Below, piece by piece: positions 1 to 10,746 of a DNA stretch of 64,000 bases. The notes below the pieces were generated by a model that was given only the letters and a program-made list of their open reading frames with translations, searched no databases and was not told the DNA's origin. Source of the stretch: Helicostylum pulchrum (lineage: Eukaryota > Mucoromycota > Mucoromycetes > Mucorales > Mucoraceae); assembly GCA_025677825.1 (NCBI GenBank), contig JAIXMO010000014.1:372001-436000 (forward strand). The letters run 5' to 3'. How positions within the stretch are numbered: position 1 is the first letter of the stretch; each line of letters opens with the position of its first letter. A program made the position numbers and the translations under genes.

Positions 1-172
1 CTTTGGAAGGATATTCAATAGCTATGCCTTTTACGCGAATTTTTCACTGAGTGAAGTACCCAAAGTTCCAGCGTCTCCATGCGTATGCCAGCACTCACCG
101 ACATAATCATCAGGTGAAAGTACCATTTCAGATGAGCTAGCAATATATGATAATCCAGCAAATCGAAATAAT
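1..172 (-). pseudogene. SUN-domain protein fragment, apparent frameshift, runs off left edge
   Basis: One reading frame on the minus strand gives a block typical of the SUN domain of Sad1/UNC-84 nuclear-envelope proteins: VLSPDDYVGECW, then LGTSLSEKFA. SUN proteins span the inner nuclear membrane and bind KASH partners. Immediately after SEKFA there is a TAA (31-33), but the next frame continues with KGIAIEYPSK, the expected following strand of the domain, so one base seems to be missing near 33-36. The fragment starts after a plausible 3' splice site near 173. The call rests on motif recognition; the frameshift is directly visible. It could be a sequencing error in a live gene or a decayed copy. 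The rest of the gene lies outside the window. Confidence 0.55.
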
Positions 173-192
173 CTTGAATCCGTACGGGGAAA

Positions 193-741
193 GGAACCCA
201 AGTAGAACAAAAAAATAAATATTTACTGGTGGTATGCATTGTAAAGGAAAAGGGAAAGAAAAGTGATTTATCTACTCTAAAAAAATGATAGAAATACGTC
301 TTGAGCTGATGTATTCAATCATTTTTATATTCACTTGTTATTGTACACTTGTTTCATGCAAAAAAAAAAACGCTGTGACATTTTTGCCAATCGCCTGCTT
401 AGGTGACTTTTTATTTTTTTAAAAGCTGTTCATCTTTTTTTTTGGATGATTCAATCCCCTTTAAACTTGATATTTTTATTAAGAATATTGTTGCGCTATA
501 GATGATAATATTTCAAGTTAAAAAAAAACGGACAAGAGAAAGATGTGAAAACTTTTTAAGGTTTTGTCTCATTCTAATCCAGACTCACCTTAATTATATA
601 CGTACAAAATATAAAGACCATCAGCTAAAGTATATGTATCAATTACGGTGTATAGTTACAGGTAAAAATGTTTAGAGAAAGAAAAAAAAAAAAAAGAACA
701 GCATTAGTTTATTTATATTTAATTGTGATTTATTATTGTGG
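193..741. other. Intergenic, AT-rich
   Basis: Homopolymer-rich AT sequence between the SUN fragment and the next minus-strand gene. It may contain an upstream exon of the SUN gene around 230-240, where CACCA precedes a possible GTAAAT donor. No RNA gene or other coding signal was seen. Confidence 0.4.
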
Positions 742-1192
742 TCAATTACGTATTGTATAAAAAAGTCTTGATTTTTTTTTCAAAAAGATAACATTGTGAA
801 AAGCGTGATCATCAATAGGGTCAGAATCGGCTTCCTCATCTTCATCATCATCAATTGGTACAAATAAAGATTTTTCTGTTGATGAAGGCTATCCATTAAA
901 GGGATATATATGTAAGTCTACTAATTTTCTATTTACGAACAAATATTATATATGTGATCTTACAGTAGCGGAAGACAGACCTACAGCAGGAACAGAAGAA
1001 GTTAAACTTTCATTAGGAGCAATATCTGACGAGATAGAGGTAGATTCAACATTAAGTGAAAACGTAGCAAAATTAACTTCACTAATAGGAACAGTAGTAG
1101 GGCTGGATGATGAGGATACATTATCATTTGAGGTGTTGCTACTGGATCTTGGAGAGAAAAACAGATTGCCTTGATTTTTTTTTATCAGACAT
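742..1192 (-). CDS. Small Ser/Thr-rich protein with acidic tail, unknown function
   Basis: Two exons (1192-964, 888-742) are joined by a GT..AG intron (963-889). The product is rich in Ser, Thr and Asn, with stretches such as SSSNTSNDNVSSSSS, then an acidic block IDDDEDEEADSDP and a basic C-terminal end. The most natural start, an ATG at 1190-1192 giving MSDK, is out of frame with the rest unless one A is removed from a nine-A run just after it. Either this is a homopolymer error or the start lies elsewhere. The plus strand is also open here, but the minus-strand composition and splice sites look more like a gene. No family is recognised. Confidence 0.4.
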
Positions 1193-1451
1193 GTTTTTAG
1201 AGTTTGATATTTAGAATAATATTGTTAAATTTGTTTTAGTAAACGCAGTGAATTATATTATGAAAACTTTTAAAAGGAAAATGAAGAGAATCGTAGTAAT
1301 TTATTTTGTAGTTATAAGTGCTTAAAAAAGCGACTAATTCGCATGAGACATTTTACTGAGGAGCACGGTTTTTTATTATTATTGCTATCGCTTTCGACAA
1401 CTTAAAATAATTGTATTTTCCCATACACCAAGACTTATAGATGTACACCTT

Positions 1452-1500
1452 TTACGAAAATAAATGGCACACATTTTTTTTTTTTTTTGGCACACATTAA
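1452..1500 (+). repeat. Left terminal inverted repeat
   Basis: Contains GGCACACAT twice, separated by a run of 15 T. It pairs with 3347-3394. Confidence 0.75.
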
Positions 1501-1722
1501 ATTTTTGTTTGGCTCAGTAACCAAATTCGTTATGGCACATTTTATTTTATTGATAACACAAAATAAATTTTTGGCATGAAGTGTGCCAAAGTTAAAGTGG
1601 AAGTTTGTCGAGACAAGCTTGCCATTTTGAATCAGAGTACCGACAGAAACCTTACAAATCACTCAAAAGAACATCATTGCACGCATTAGATATTCTTGAA
1701 TGACAAACCCATTTTTGTTTTT

Positions 1723-1742
1723 GGGTACCGGTACCGGTACCC
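1723..1742. repeat. Perfect 20-bp palindrome
   Basis: GGGTACCGGT followed directly by its reverse complement. It is GC-rich in an AT-rich setting, inside the TIR element. Confidence 0.9.
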
Positions 1743-1955
1743 ATGATACTCAATCGGTACTTCTTTTTCTTCTCAAACTGTCCCTACAACTTATTGGTAT
1801 GGTTTCAAGTTCATTTGAAAAAAAAGTTGGTGCGCGTATAATTGCCCTTTTTGCGTGTGAACTAAAGTTAAAAGAAAGGTAGATTTATGCTTCTTCTCAG
1901 AACCGGAAATCCTTCATTTTTACTCCCTGACTCAACAAAAAAAGCCGTGGTGCCA

Positions 1956-1979
1956 TATAGCACGTATATACGTGCTATA
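1956..1979. repeat. Perfect 24-bp palindrome
   Basis: TATAGCACGTAT followed directly by its reverse complement, also inside the TIR element about 210 bp from the other palindrome. Confidence 0.9.
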
Positions 1980-2339
1980 CAAGTAAATACGACACTTTTA
2001 TATTATAAGAATGTTTTAAGTCTCAATAGAAAACAATAAAGCAAATAGAAACGAAAAGAGCAGCGAAGGGCAAAACAAAATGTGGTCGGGGACCGCCTAA
2101 CAGCCTTGAAAACTGCTTAACAGGCCAACGGTCTGAGATAGTTTTTTGTCATTCATCAGTTTCGTCATAAAATGCATCTTCTTCATACCAATATAATGTC
2201 AATAAAGTGCTATTTACTGACTGTTCATTAGTAGTCCAAGAATCACTTTGTTTATAGGTAAGATAGCGACAGCAGAATTCTTTATTTATTACTTTTTTTA
2301 TAATACGCCGTTTTTAAACTTGAATAATTACTATAAGAA

Positions 2340-3198
2340 TTAAAAAAATTGGTTCACTAAACTTTTTGCCAGTTCCGATAATTCAGGTGGTGGTGGCATT
2401 GGCTCAACAAGTGAATCCGATTCTCCTATATACATACGTTTGCAGGTCTCGGTGTACAACAAACCATCACTAGTATAAGCACGTAGTCGTTTTTTTAATA
2501 GAGTATCAGGCATGGGTTCCAAGGTATTTGAAATTTTTTTAAATTGCTTGTTTGTTTGATCACAAACTTCAAGTAAAGCTTCAGTTACTGACTTTTCTGC
2601 TGGAATTCTAGTCGACGTCTGCTCTTTAGCAGTTGAGTGTAATTTTTGTATAGTAGGGTCATCCTGGAATTCACTTGATAACAAGGATAGTTTTTGAGAG
2701 GGAAAAAATATGCTAATGCCATCATTGCTGGTAGGGGAGTTGCTTTGGTGGCTTCCGCGATGGTGTTCTTGTCCAAGATATAACATTTTTCAGCCCAATA
2801 TTTACTGGGGATTCCTTTTGCAAACTCAAAAGTTGTTGGTTCAAAATTCAAACTGATTTCAATACGTGTAACATGTGTGCCAAATACAGTAACAATTGGT
2901 TTTGCTTTAAAGCATTTTTTACTGATAGCGAATAGTTAATAAGACGGTCAATGAATTCTGTTGTAATTGTATGTTGAACTTCAGTCAGTATTGGTAGGCA
3001 ATACGTTGGCGGCATAAACAATATCGGATTTAGAACCACCTGCCCATTCTGTTGATCTCGGTAAATACAAGCATTTGTATGTGTAAGAATTATTGACCAT
3101 TTCTTACCTATCAAAGTAATGGTAATCATTTCAACCACATCAGGATTTCGCAAAACCAACTTCGAAATTAAGTCGCTTCCTGCACCAAGGCTTCTCAA
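2340..3198 (-). pseudogene. Broken coding region of the TIR element, unknown family
   Basis: Three overlapping minus-strand frames are open in turn: 3198-2848, about 2851-2585 and 2786-2340. The last ends with PPPPELSELAKSLVNQFF. Successive open stretches in shifted frames suggest one protein with frameshifts, or unrecognised introns. No catalytic motif of a known transposase could be identified. Its position between the terminal repeats suggests it is the element's own gene. Confidence 0.35.
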
Positions 3199-3346
3199 AC
3201 TTCGTGGACGGTCACAAGATAATTTTCATTTTTAACAGAAACATTGTCAACATTGTCAATCCCACCGAGTCGACAATGTTTTTTTACAAACAATGTTCCT
3301 CGCAAATCTTCAATACAACGACAATTTTTCTGGTTTGAAATAAAAC

Positions 3347-3394
3347 TTAATGTGTGCCAAAAAAAAAAAAAATGTGTGCCATTTATTTTCGTAA
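3347..3394 (-). repeat. Right terminal inverted repeat
   Basis: Reverse complement of 1452-1500 with one fewer base in the homopolymer. Confidence 0.75.
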
Positions 3395-3618
3395 TAAAAC
3401 ATCATAACTTACCTTTTCCAAGCGCCTGTAGGACATTGCAAATATTAACCTCACAGGCTATTCATAGGCTGTTTGTTAATTCTCAGCTAAAAATTACAAC
3501 AACAGGTTTTCAGAGCGTATTTATTGGTTTAAACTGGTTTCCGCTAAGAATCAATATCAGCCTATCGTCTCTCTTGCAAATTTTTTTTTTTGCTTTTAGA
3601 AAAATAGTCTTTTTTTTA

Positions 3619-5055
3619 ATGTCAAAAAACTCCAGTACAGAAACCTCTGATCAAATCACAATCTTACGTATTAAACGTAAAAGAAATGAAGAACCTTTAG
3701 ATGCTTTACGTATGTAGAGAGAGAGAGAAAGTTTATATATATATATATATATAGGGAAAACATGTATATTTATGCATTAGTTTAGTTGTTCATCAAGAAA
3801 ACGAAAAACGTATTAAAAAGAACAATGAAAAGTTAAGAAATAGTGTATTATCAGGTAAATTTTTTGAATAGCATAGTATACCGCAAGCCTTCTTTTATTT
3901 ATTTACTCGAGTTTTTTTTTTTTTAGTTTCGGCAGCTGCTCTTCCTACTTTATTTCGATTGGCAGAAACTGTAGAACAACAAAGTTTTTCTAATTTCGAT
4001 GAAGCGAGGAAATTAAAAGTATGTTTCTATTAGATTTAATAGCACTACTTTGTGCTAAAATAGAATGTAATAGGATCGTATCTCCAGACGTATCCAACCT
4101 GGTACCAGTAGACCTCAAACTCCTACCACCAGTGAAGATAGAAAAGATCGTCTTGTAAAAGAGCAAAAAGTAAAAAAAAAAAAAAAAAATCACGTCAAAC
4201 TTTTTTGTTGCTTACCTTTTCTTTTTGTAACTAGGAAGCATCAAGTAAAGCTAGATATAGAGTTATTCATCAAAATAGAACTAAAACAGATGAAGATGCA
4301 CCACCTGTGTAAAGTATTTTTTTTTGGATTTTGAAATTTTCTCGGGTTCTAATTTTTTTTTCTCGAAAATATAGTGTTCAAAGTGCATCTGAAAAAGCAG
4401 CTAAAGACCTTTTTCAAATGTATGAAGCTGTCAAAGACGAAGAAAATTCGAAAGCAAAGTATGTTTTTTCTTACGCAAAGGACAAATAACTATAAACTAA
4501 TAATTATACTAGCTTGCTTATGGATGACGATATTGAGGATCCCGATGATATAATGTGTAATTTCATTCCTATGGTTAAGGAGTATTTGACGTGTAAGTTT
4601 CTTTTAAACTTGGTTAGATAAGTGTTGACATTTTTTTTGTTAGTGCAAGAAAAGGAGGAAGAAAAGGAAGAGGATTATGTTTACGATGTTTATTACAGAG
4701 ATGATGCCAACTTAGAGAAAGGTATCGCTTCCAAGAACGTTGGTTCTCTTGTTTGGTTTAATGATACTTCAGAGTATTTGGATGATGATAGTGATAGTGA
4801 ATTGGGTGATAATGTAGATGAGGACTCAAATGGTAAAAAAACAATATACTAGTAGTGATTTGGTAGATGTTGATTATTTTTAAAAATGTAGCCGAAGATT
4901 ATTATCAAAATGATTATCCTGAAGAAGATGATAGTGATGAATTTGAAGAGCGTAAGTTAATTTAATTTATGCATTTTTTTTTTTGTGTTGATTTTTCTGT
5001 TTGTGTAGAACGCGTACATGATTTGTCTAGCGATGATGAAGACTATTCATTGTAA
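3619..5055 (+). CDS. IWR1: RNA polymerase II nuclear import protein Iwr1 / SLC7A6OS family
   Basis: Ten exons (3619-3709, 3786-3854, 3927-4018, 4074-4169, 4235-4308, 4375-4458, 4513-4592, 4644-4832, 4892-4951, 5009-5055) give 293 residues. The amino end has the family motif ILRIKRKRNEEPLDAL. The central Iwr1 signature YVYDVYYRDD is near residue 205, followed by a long acidic tail ending SSDDEDYSL. In yeast, Iwr1 binds assembled Pol II in the cytoplasm and carries it to the nucleus with importin alpha; the basic amino end fits an import signal. Exons are small and introns about 55-75 nt. The start was chosen because it places the conserved motif about 15 residues from the amino end, as usual. 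Confidence 0.9.
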
Positions 5056-5367
5056 AAAAAAGTAAAAAAGTAAAAAAGTAAATTAATCGTTATTGATAAT
5101 AAAAATAAGAAGTACATGTTAGTCATTAAAGACAAAATATCTGATGGCAGTAGTTTTTTTTATTATTACGAGACGCAGGATTGCCTGTGACAGTCACGAA
5201 TATTGATGCCATTTATTAATATCTAAACTTGAGCATTGTTTTTCATACACATTTTTCTTTTTCTTTTTTTTTAACTGTTATGAATCCCTACGAAAACAAG
5301 GTTTGTGGTCCTATTAGATATTCTACTGACGAAAAAATATTAAATATTGTATTACAACAAGGCTCTG

Positions 5368-8300
5368 ATGAAAGTACCATCTTTCAGCTCTGCTCCAGCT
5401 TTGAATGCAAGTATACCTATTCCTTCATTCTCTAGTGCACCAGACTTGTCAACAATCAAAGGTACATCCTATTTTTATATATTGCTTCTAACAAAGATAC
5501 TGATACATTTAAAAATAAAAAGCAAACGATGAGAAAAGAGACAATTCACAACAACAACGCGATGAAAGGTCTTCAAGTAGAAGATCTCGCTCACCACGTC
5601 GTAGAAGATCTCGCTCGCCTCGTAATAGTAGGCATAGTTCTCGATCGCCTAAACGTAGACAAAGCTCTCGATCGCCTAGACGGAGACATAGATCTCGTTC
5701 TCGTTCTCCTCGTCGTCATCGCCGTCACCGCTCAACTGAAAGATCGTCTCGTCATGAGGTAAAAGCCAGCTTCAAAAATAAATAAATAATCAGATAGTTT
5801 AATTGTATTTTTTTTTTGTAGAGGTCTTCTCGATATAAACGAACACCTTCGCCAGAGATGGTTCATACGTAAAAATTTTAATTAGAAAAAAAATTGGCAG
5901 TTTGACTGATGACTTTTTTTTTTCCTGTAGTGGAACGTTAAGTACAGGAATTTCGTTTGTGATGGATAGAAGAGGAGATACAAGTAATGTTAAATATGGT
6001 GGGAACCATTCATACACTGTACCAGAGTATAGACGAGTTGGAGGTGGAAGAGTATTGGGGTTGCCTGATAATTTACGGATTGATAGATCTGTTGCCAAGT
6101 CAGGTACAATTACTCTTGTAGATAAATCAAGAAAGGTAAAACTTGCAGAAAAAAGGGGAGTTTTTTTTTTAAAAAAAAGATATGTATTGATGTTTTATAT
6201 AATAGAAACCAAATAGATATACAGATTCAGATTATGCCTGGAAAGAATTAGACAAGACATTAAAAAGGTAAAAAAAAAAGGGAATTTTTTCTTTTTTGCA
6301 GGATTTTTTTTATGCTTACATTTTTTTTTATGTTAAAAAAAAGAATTCGAATTAAACCAAAGAAAAATGTTGATATGTTGGATCCGTTTGCATCGAACAA
6401 TCAATATATTCTATTAAACGAAAAAGCAACCACTGACACAGACGAGCACGATGCATACGCATCTACTGGCGTAGATTATCGATCGTTGGAAGGAAACAAA
6501 GTCAAGCAAAGAGAGGAATCCGAAGAAGAAGAAGAAGAAGGAGAAAGTTTTAACGATCAAATTAGACAGCGTACCATTGATTACAATAGACGTTTAGACA
6601 AAGATCCAGAAAACGTACAACTTTGGTTAGAATTTATTAAATTTCAAGATGAAGCAGCAACAGGATTAGACCCCACTGCATCTAAAACCAACCAGGCTAG
6701 TTTAAACGAAGTTAAATTAAGTATATTCGAAAAGGCATTGGATTATAACCCTCGCGACCAAGCTTTAATTCTTGCTTATTTGAATTGTGGTGCAGAGACC
6801 TGGGAGACTTTAAAGTTGTTGCAGGAATGGGACGCCATGTTAAAGGAACAGCCTGATTCTATCAAGTTATGGTCCGAGTATATTAATTTAAGACAGACTA
6901 ATTTTGCAAGTTTTTCTTTTACACAATGTGTACAAGTATTTGAAGACGCGTTGAATACGTTACGTAGACAACTGGATAAAAGTAATGACGATGAAACAAG
7001 AGAGAATATTGAGTCGTTGATGGTGTATATATTGTTAAGAGCGTGCTTGTTTATGAAACAGTGTGGGTATCATGAAAAGGCGGTGGCGTTAATCCAAGCT
7101 TTGGTCGAGTTCAATTTGTTTCAACCGCAGTTGTTTCAGTACAAGTCAAGTAGATTTGAGCAAAAAGTAAACACGTTTGCAGATTTTTGGGATAGTGAAG
7201 TACTTCGGTTTGGTGAAAATGGAGCGCGTGGATGGCACGAGTATTATAGAGCAAGTGATAATGGTGAAGATGTACCTGATATAGTATTCGAAAAAAAAGT
7301 AGAGACTGAAGATGAAGAGGATGAGATCATGTCTTTGCATGACTGGTACACTATGGAAATGACTAGGGAGCAAAAAGATAGGTTACCTCTTCGTATGGCT
7401 CAAGTAGAAGATGACAGTGTGGACGAAGACCCATATCGTATCATACTCTCTGATGATATAAAACCTTTCTTGTTTAATACAACGACGATGGGTGCTCGAT
7501 ACAGTTTAATCTATAGTATCTTTGTGTTTTTAGGGTTACCTTATACACCACCTGAAGTTGGAACCAATACTCATTTCTTTACAGATACTTTTACGCATAA
7601 CGATTTAGTCTTGAACCATTTTTGGCCTGCAAAAGAAAATATGAAAAAGCATTTGGTTTGGTATGTTGCCGGTATCGCTATGAACCCTGAACAAACTGTT
7701 GAAATTAAAAGTCCTTATGATATACCTCAATCTTACCCAGTTGGTGTATCTGAAATGTTTGCTAAGCAAGATACTTGGTTTAGGTCTTGTGGAAAAGAGT
7801 TTGTTCCAAATACCGTAGATGAAGGGTTTACAAGGTAAAAAAAAAAAAATGTGTGTTAAATATACGGGGGATAAAGAGCTAATATATGTTTATTAGAAAT
7901 GTGTTTCAACAATTGTTATCAGTAGAGAAATCGGAACATTTGAATATATGTTATTTAGCTTTTGAGTCAAGTTGTGGATATAAAATGTAAAAATGGGATT
8001 TTTTTTTTGTAAATAGGGGGGGGGGGGAAGTGTTTGGGAAATTGATGTCGTATTTTTTTTAGGGGTCGTCGATTAGCAAAGAATTTACTTAAAGATCAAC
8101 GAACTAGTCTTATATTATGGAACGCCTATGCACAAATGGAAAAAAGTAATGATAGGATAGATGAGGTAAGATGAGATATTTTCTCTTTTCCCCCTTTTTT
8201 TTTCTAATATTGTTATTTTTCTTTAGGCCCGAAAGGTTTATTTGACTGCACTTTCAATGTATCACGGGTTTCCAGAATGCGACCAAATTTCTGCACCTTT

Positions 8301-9518
8301 ATTATATTTTATGTTTGCAAAACTTGAAATGGAAAATAATAGACCGGATGAAGCATTAAAAATACTTGTGTCCATGTCAGATAATAAACCATACGGTAAT
8401 AACAACAAAATGATATCATGTATACATCATTACTCATCTTTACTTTTTATAGATGGGACTACACCATTACCTACAACGCCACTTATACTAAGAACCAGAG
8501 AAGTAAGGAGCAATTTTTTTTTTATATATATTTTTGCTAGTAAAAACTAATACGCCAAAAAAAAAAAAAAAAGTATTTTTCTCAAAGGTTAGCACAAGTA
8601 TCTATTTTATCAGACTCTAGTACGGAAAGAAAAATAGCTTTTTACGTTATTGGATGCTGTGGATTATTTGAGTATTTGTCAAGTGGAATAGAAAGTGCTT
8701 GTGTGATTTATCAAAATACGCTAGACTATATTTGCCAGCGTCAGGCGGAAAGGGGATATGAGTCCGAAATGGTGTGGATTGAATATGCAGGTTTATTGTA
8801 TCGACATGCTAGCAACAAAGACGTTGGAGGATATAAAGCCAGTGTGTTACGTGATGCTATGGAGCGTGCGTTAAAGTTGTTCCCTAATAATACTATGTTT
8901 CTTTCATTTTATATTTGGAATGAGTCAAAGACGAAGATTTATAACAGGGTGCATGATTTGTTAAATAAGTCACTTCGGTAAATATGTTTTTTTTATGCAG
9001 GTAAAAAAAATTTCTAATTAGCTTTTGTGTAGAGAATCGAATGTTGTTTTGTGGTTATCGGCTATTTATAGTGAGTTGCATAGGTATAAACCATTTCAAG
9101 TGAATTCTGTACGTGATTTCTTTGAACGGTCAATATCAGATACTAGGTAAATGATATTTTTTATTAAAAAAAATAGCCCCCATTGATCTTTTAACTTTAT
9201 TATAGAACCAAGGCGTCTATTATCTTGTGGAAATATTATATTCAATTTGAAATAAACCAAGGAAATATAGAAAGAGCACACAACTTGTATTATAGGTCTA
9301 TTCGTGAATGTCCTTGGTCAAAAGGTAATATTTGTATTGATTCATTATTTTGTGTATGTATACTTAGCTTTTTGTTGTTGTTGTTAGAGCTGTATTTGAT
9401 TGGCATCAAATATTTCCAGAAAATAATGAGTAAAAGAGAAACGAATGAATTGGTCAGTTTGATGATGGAAAAGGAAATTAGACTTCGATATCCAATTGAG
9501 GATGATTTGTTGACTTAA
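5368..9518 (+). CDS. NRDE2: NRDE2 homologue, nuclear RNA surveillance HAT-repeat protein
   Basis: Fourteen exons (5368-5461, 5523-5758, 5822-5868, 5931-6135, 6206-6267, 6344-7834, 7897-7986, 8063-8165, 8227-8395, 8453-8502, 8574-8977, 9033-9146, 9206-9324, 9388-9518) give 1104 residues. The amino end has an Arg/Ser-rich segment with many RSRSP repeats, then the family block with VPEYRRVGGGRVLGL. After an acidic run come half-a-TPR (HAT) repeats beginning LDKDPENVQLWLEFIKFQDE and continuing to the end. NRDE-2 proteins work with the Mtr4 helicase in nuclear RNA quality control and small-RNA silencing. The 1491-nt exon is the only long one. The start at 5368 is the first ATG in frame with MKVPSFSSAP; an upstream ATG at 5280 could be an alternative 5' exon. 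Several 3' splice sites are A-rich. Confidence 0.88.
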
Positions 9519-9585
9519 ACCGGATGTTTACTGGAACCATTATCTACATCTGAAAATAAAAAACAAGGAGAGAGGTTTTGGAGTG

Positions 9586-9594
9586 TATAAAATA
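9586..9594 (+). promoter_or_regulatory. TATA box of the 9657 gene
   Basis: TATAAAATA lies about 70 bp upstream of the ATG at 9657 and only about 70 bp after the NRDE2 stop, so the promoter is compact. Confidence 0.5.
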
Positions 9595-9656
9595 AACCCT
9601 TTTTTTTCTTTTTTTCTTTTTTTTTTTTTTTGCTCTTTACTCTTTTTATATGTATC

Positions 9657-10613
9657 ATGATACGACGTAGAAACACGACGGATTCTAATGGCTCTTGGCC
9701 ACTCTGTAAATACTATTTAATTCATAATACAGGTAGTTGTGATGACATCCTATTAAACAGAAAGGAAACAGTAAGAAGATACGGGAAAAAGAAAAACGCA
9801 TGTAAAAGGTTTTCGTATCCAATTAGTTTGCGAGATCAAAGTTTACTTCAACTTAATAAAAAAGAAAAATCAAATCAAATTAAGAGAAGAAGGTGGTCAT
9901 CAAATAAACGAAATACCTTGGCGGATCTCTTGTCTCGTATTGACTTTAAAAATTATTTGGTGTCAGATACGTGGGATAATAAAAGCTTAAACGACAAAAG
10001 GTTAAGCGATGAAAGGTTGGATAGAAAATGGAATTCCATTAGGTCGTATCAGGATACAGAAAAAATCGAACAAGAAGAACAAGAAGCAGGACCTAGTGCC
10101 ACTACTACTACAGCTACTACAGCTATTACAGCTGCTAAAGATACAGCTGCTACTACTGTTACTACAGCTACTGTTAATACCACTGCTGCTACCAATAGTA
10201 ATATGATGGAAGTTGTAACACCAGCAATAACTGTTATGGATACACGAGGAGATACTTCCACGTTAATGAATAGTAGTATTCGAACGAATAGTTCACTTGT
10301 TGCCAACGCGCCGTCTTCTTCTGCCGGACAGGATACAATTATCACAATAGATAAAGCTCAAGAAGAAGTGTCTCAAGTAGTACAACAACCAGAAAAGAAA
10401 AAATCAAGTCAAAAAGAAAAACTATTGTTTTTATTTGGATTTTTATTGTTTCCGTTATGGTGGGTTGGAGCATGTCAATACATTATTCAACAACAAGATC
10501 ATAGATACCTATCAGAGGATCGAGAAATATTTCAAATACTGAATTGTTTAATGAGTTTAGCTAGCTTGTTATTGGTAGGATTAATGATTGGATTAACTAC
10601 GGTGTGGGCTTAA
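9657..10613 (+). CDS. Two-pass membrane protein with low-complexity Thr/Ala linker, unknown function
   Basis: Intronless, 318 residues. The amino half is basic (MIRRRNTTDSN at the start, many Lys/Arg). A Thr/Ala tract lies around residues 140-185. Two hydrophobic segments follow at the carboxyl end, one starting LLFLFGFLLFPLWWVGA and one near the end (LASLLLVGLMIGLTT). A basic cytosolic domain with a C-terminal transmembrane hairpin containing PLWW recurs in uncharacterised fungal proteins; I infer membrane association but no activity. A TATA box lies at 9586. A TTG at 9630 is in frame upstream, but the ATG at 9657 is the sensible start. Confidence 0.65.
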   Translation: MIRRRNTTDSNGSWPLCKYYLIHNTGSCDDILLNRKETVRRYGKKKNACKRFSYPISLRDQSLLQLNKKEKSNQIKRRRWSSNKRNTLADLLSRIDFKNYLVSDTWDNKSLNDKRLSDERLDRKWNSIRSYQDTEKIEQEEQEAGPSATTTTATTAITAAKDTAATTVTTATVNTTAATNSNMMEVVTPAITVMDTRGDTSTLMNSSIRTNSSLVANAPSSSAGQDTIITIDKAQEEVSQVVQQPEKKKSSQKEKLLFLFGFLLFPLWWVGACQYIIQQQDHRYLSEDREIFQILNCLMSLASLLLVGLMIGLTTVWA

Positions 10614-10746
10614 GAAGGAGTGTGGGAAAGATTGCACATGATCGTGAGATAATTGTCGTGTATGTATAATTACTATTGTTTTTTCTTTTTTTTTGTTTTT
10701 CTTCTTTTTTTTTTTTTTTGTTCAATCAACTTTACTTGTAATAAAT

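Larger units (their letters stand above)
1452..3394 (-). mobile_element. 1.94-kb element with 48/49-bp terminal inverted repeats
   Basis: The ends are near-perfect inverted repeats: TTACGAAAATAAATGGCACA, a T run, then GGCACACATTAA at 1452-1500, and its reverse complement at 3347-3394. They differ in the length of the T/A run (15 against 14) and little else. Between them is a minus-strand coding-like region with stops and frameshifts (2340-3198). The structure is that of a DNA transposon; no transposase motif is recognised, so superfamily is open. No clear target-site duplication was seen. Confidence 0.55.

Noticed and set aside
15..239. 74-codon minus-strand ORF at the left edge
   Set aside because: A different frame of the same strand gives SUN-domain motifs; this ORF is its shadow.
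10049..10345. 98-codon minus-strand ORF rich in Ala/Val
   Set aside because: Antisense shadow of the Thr/Ala tract of the 9657-10613 gene.
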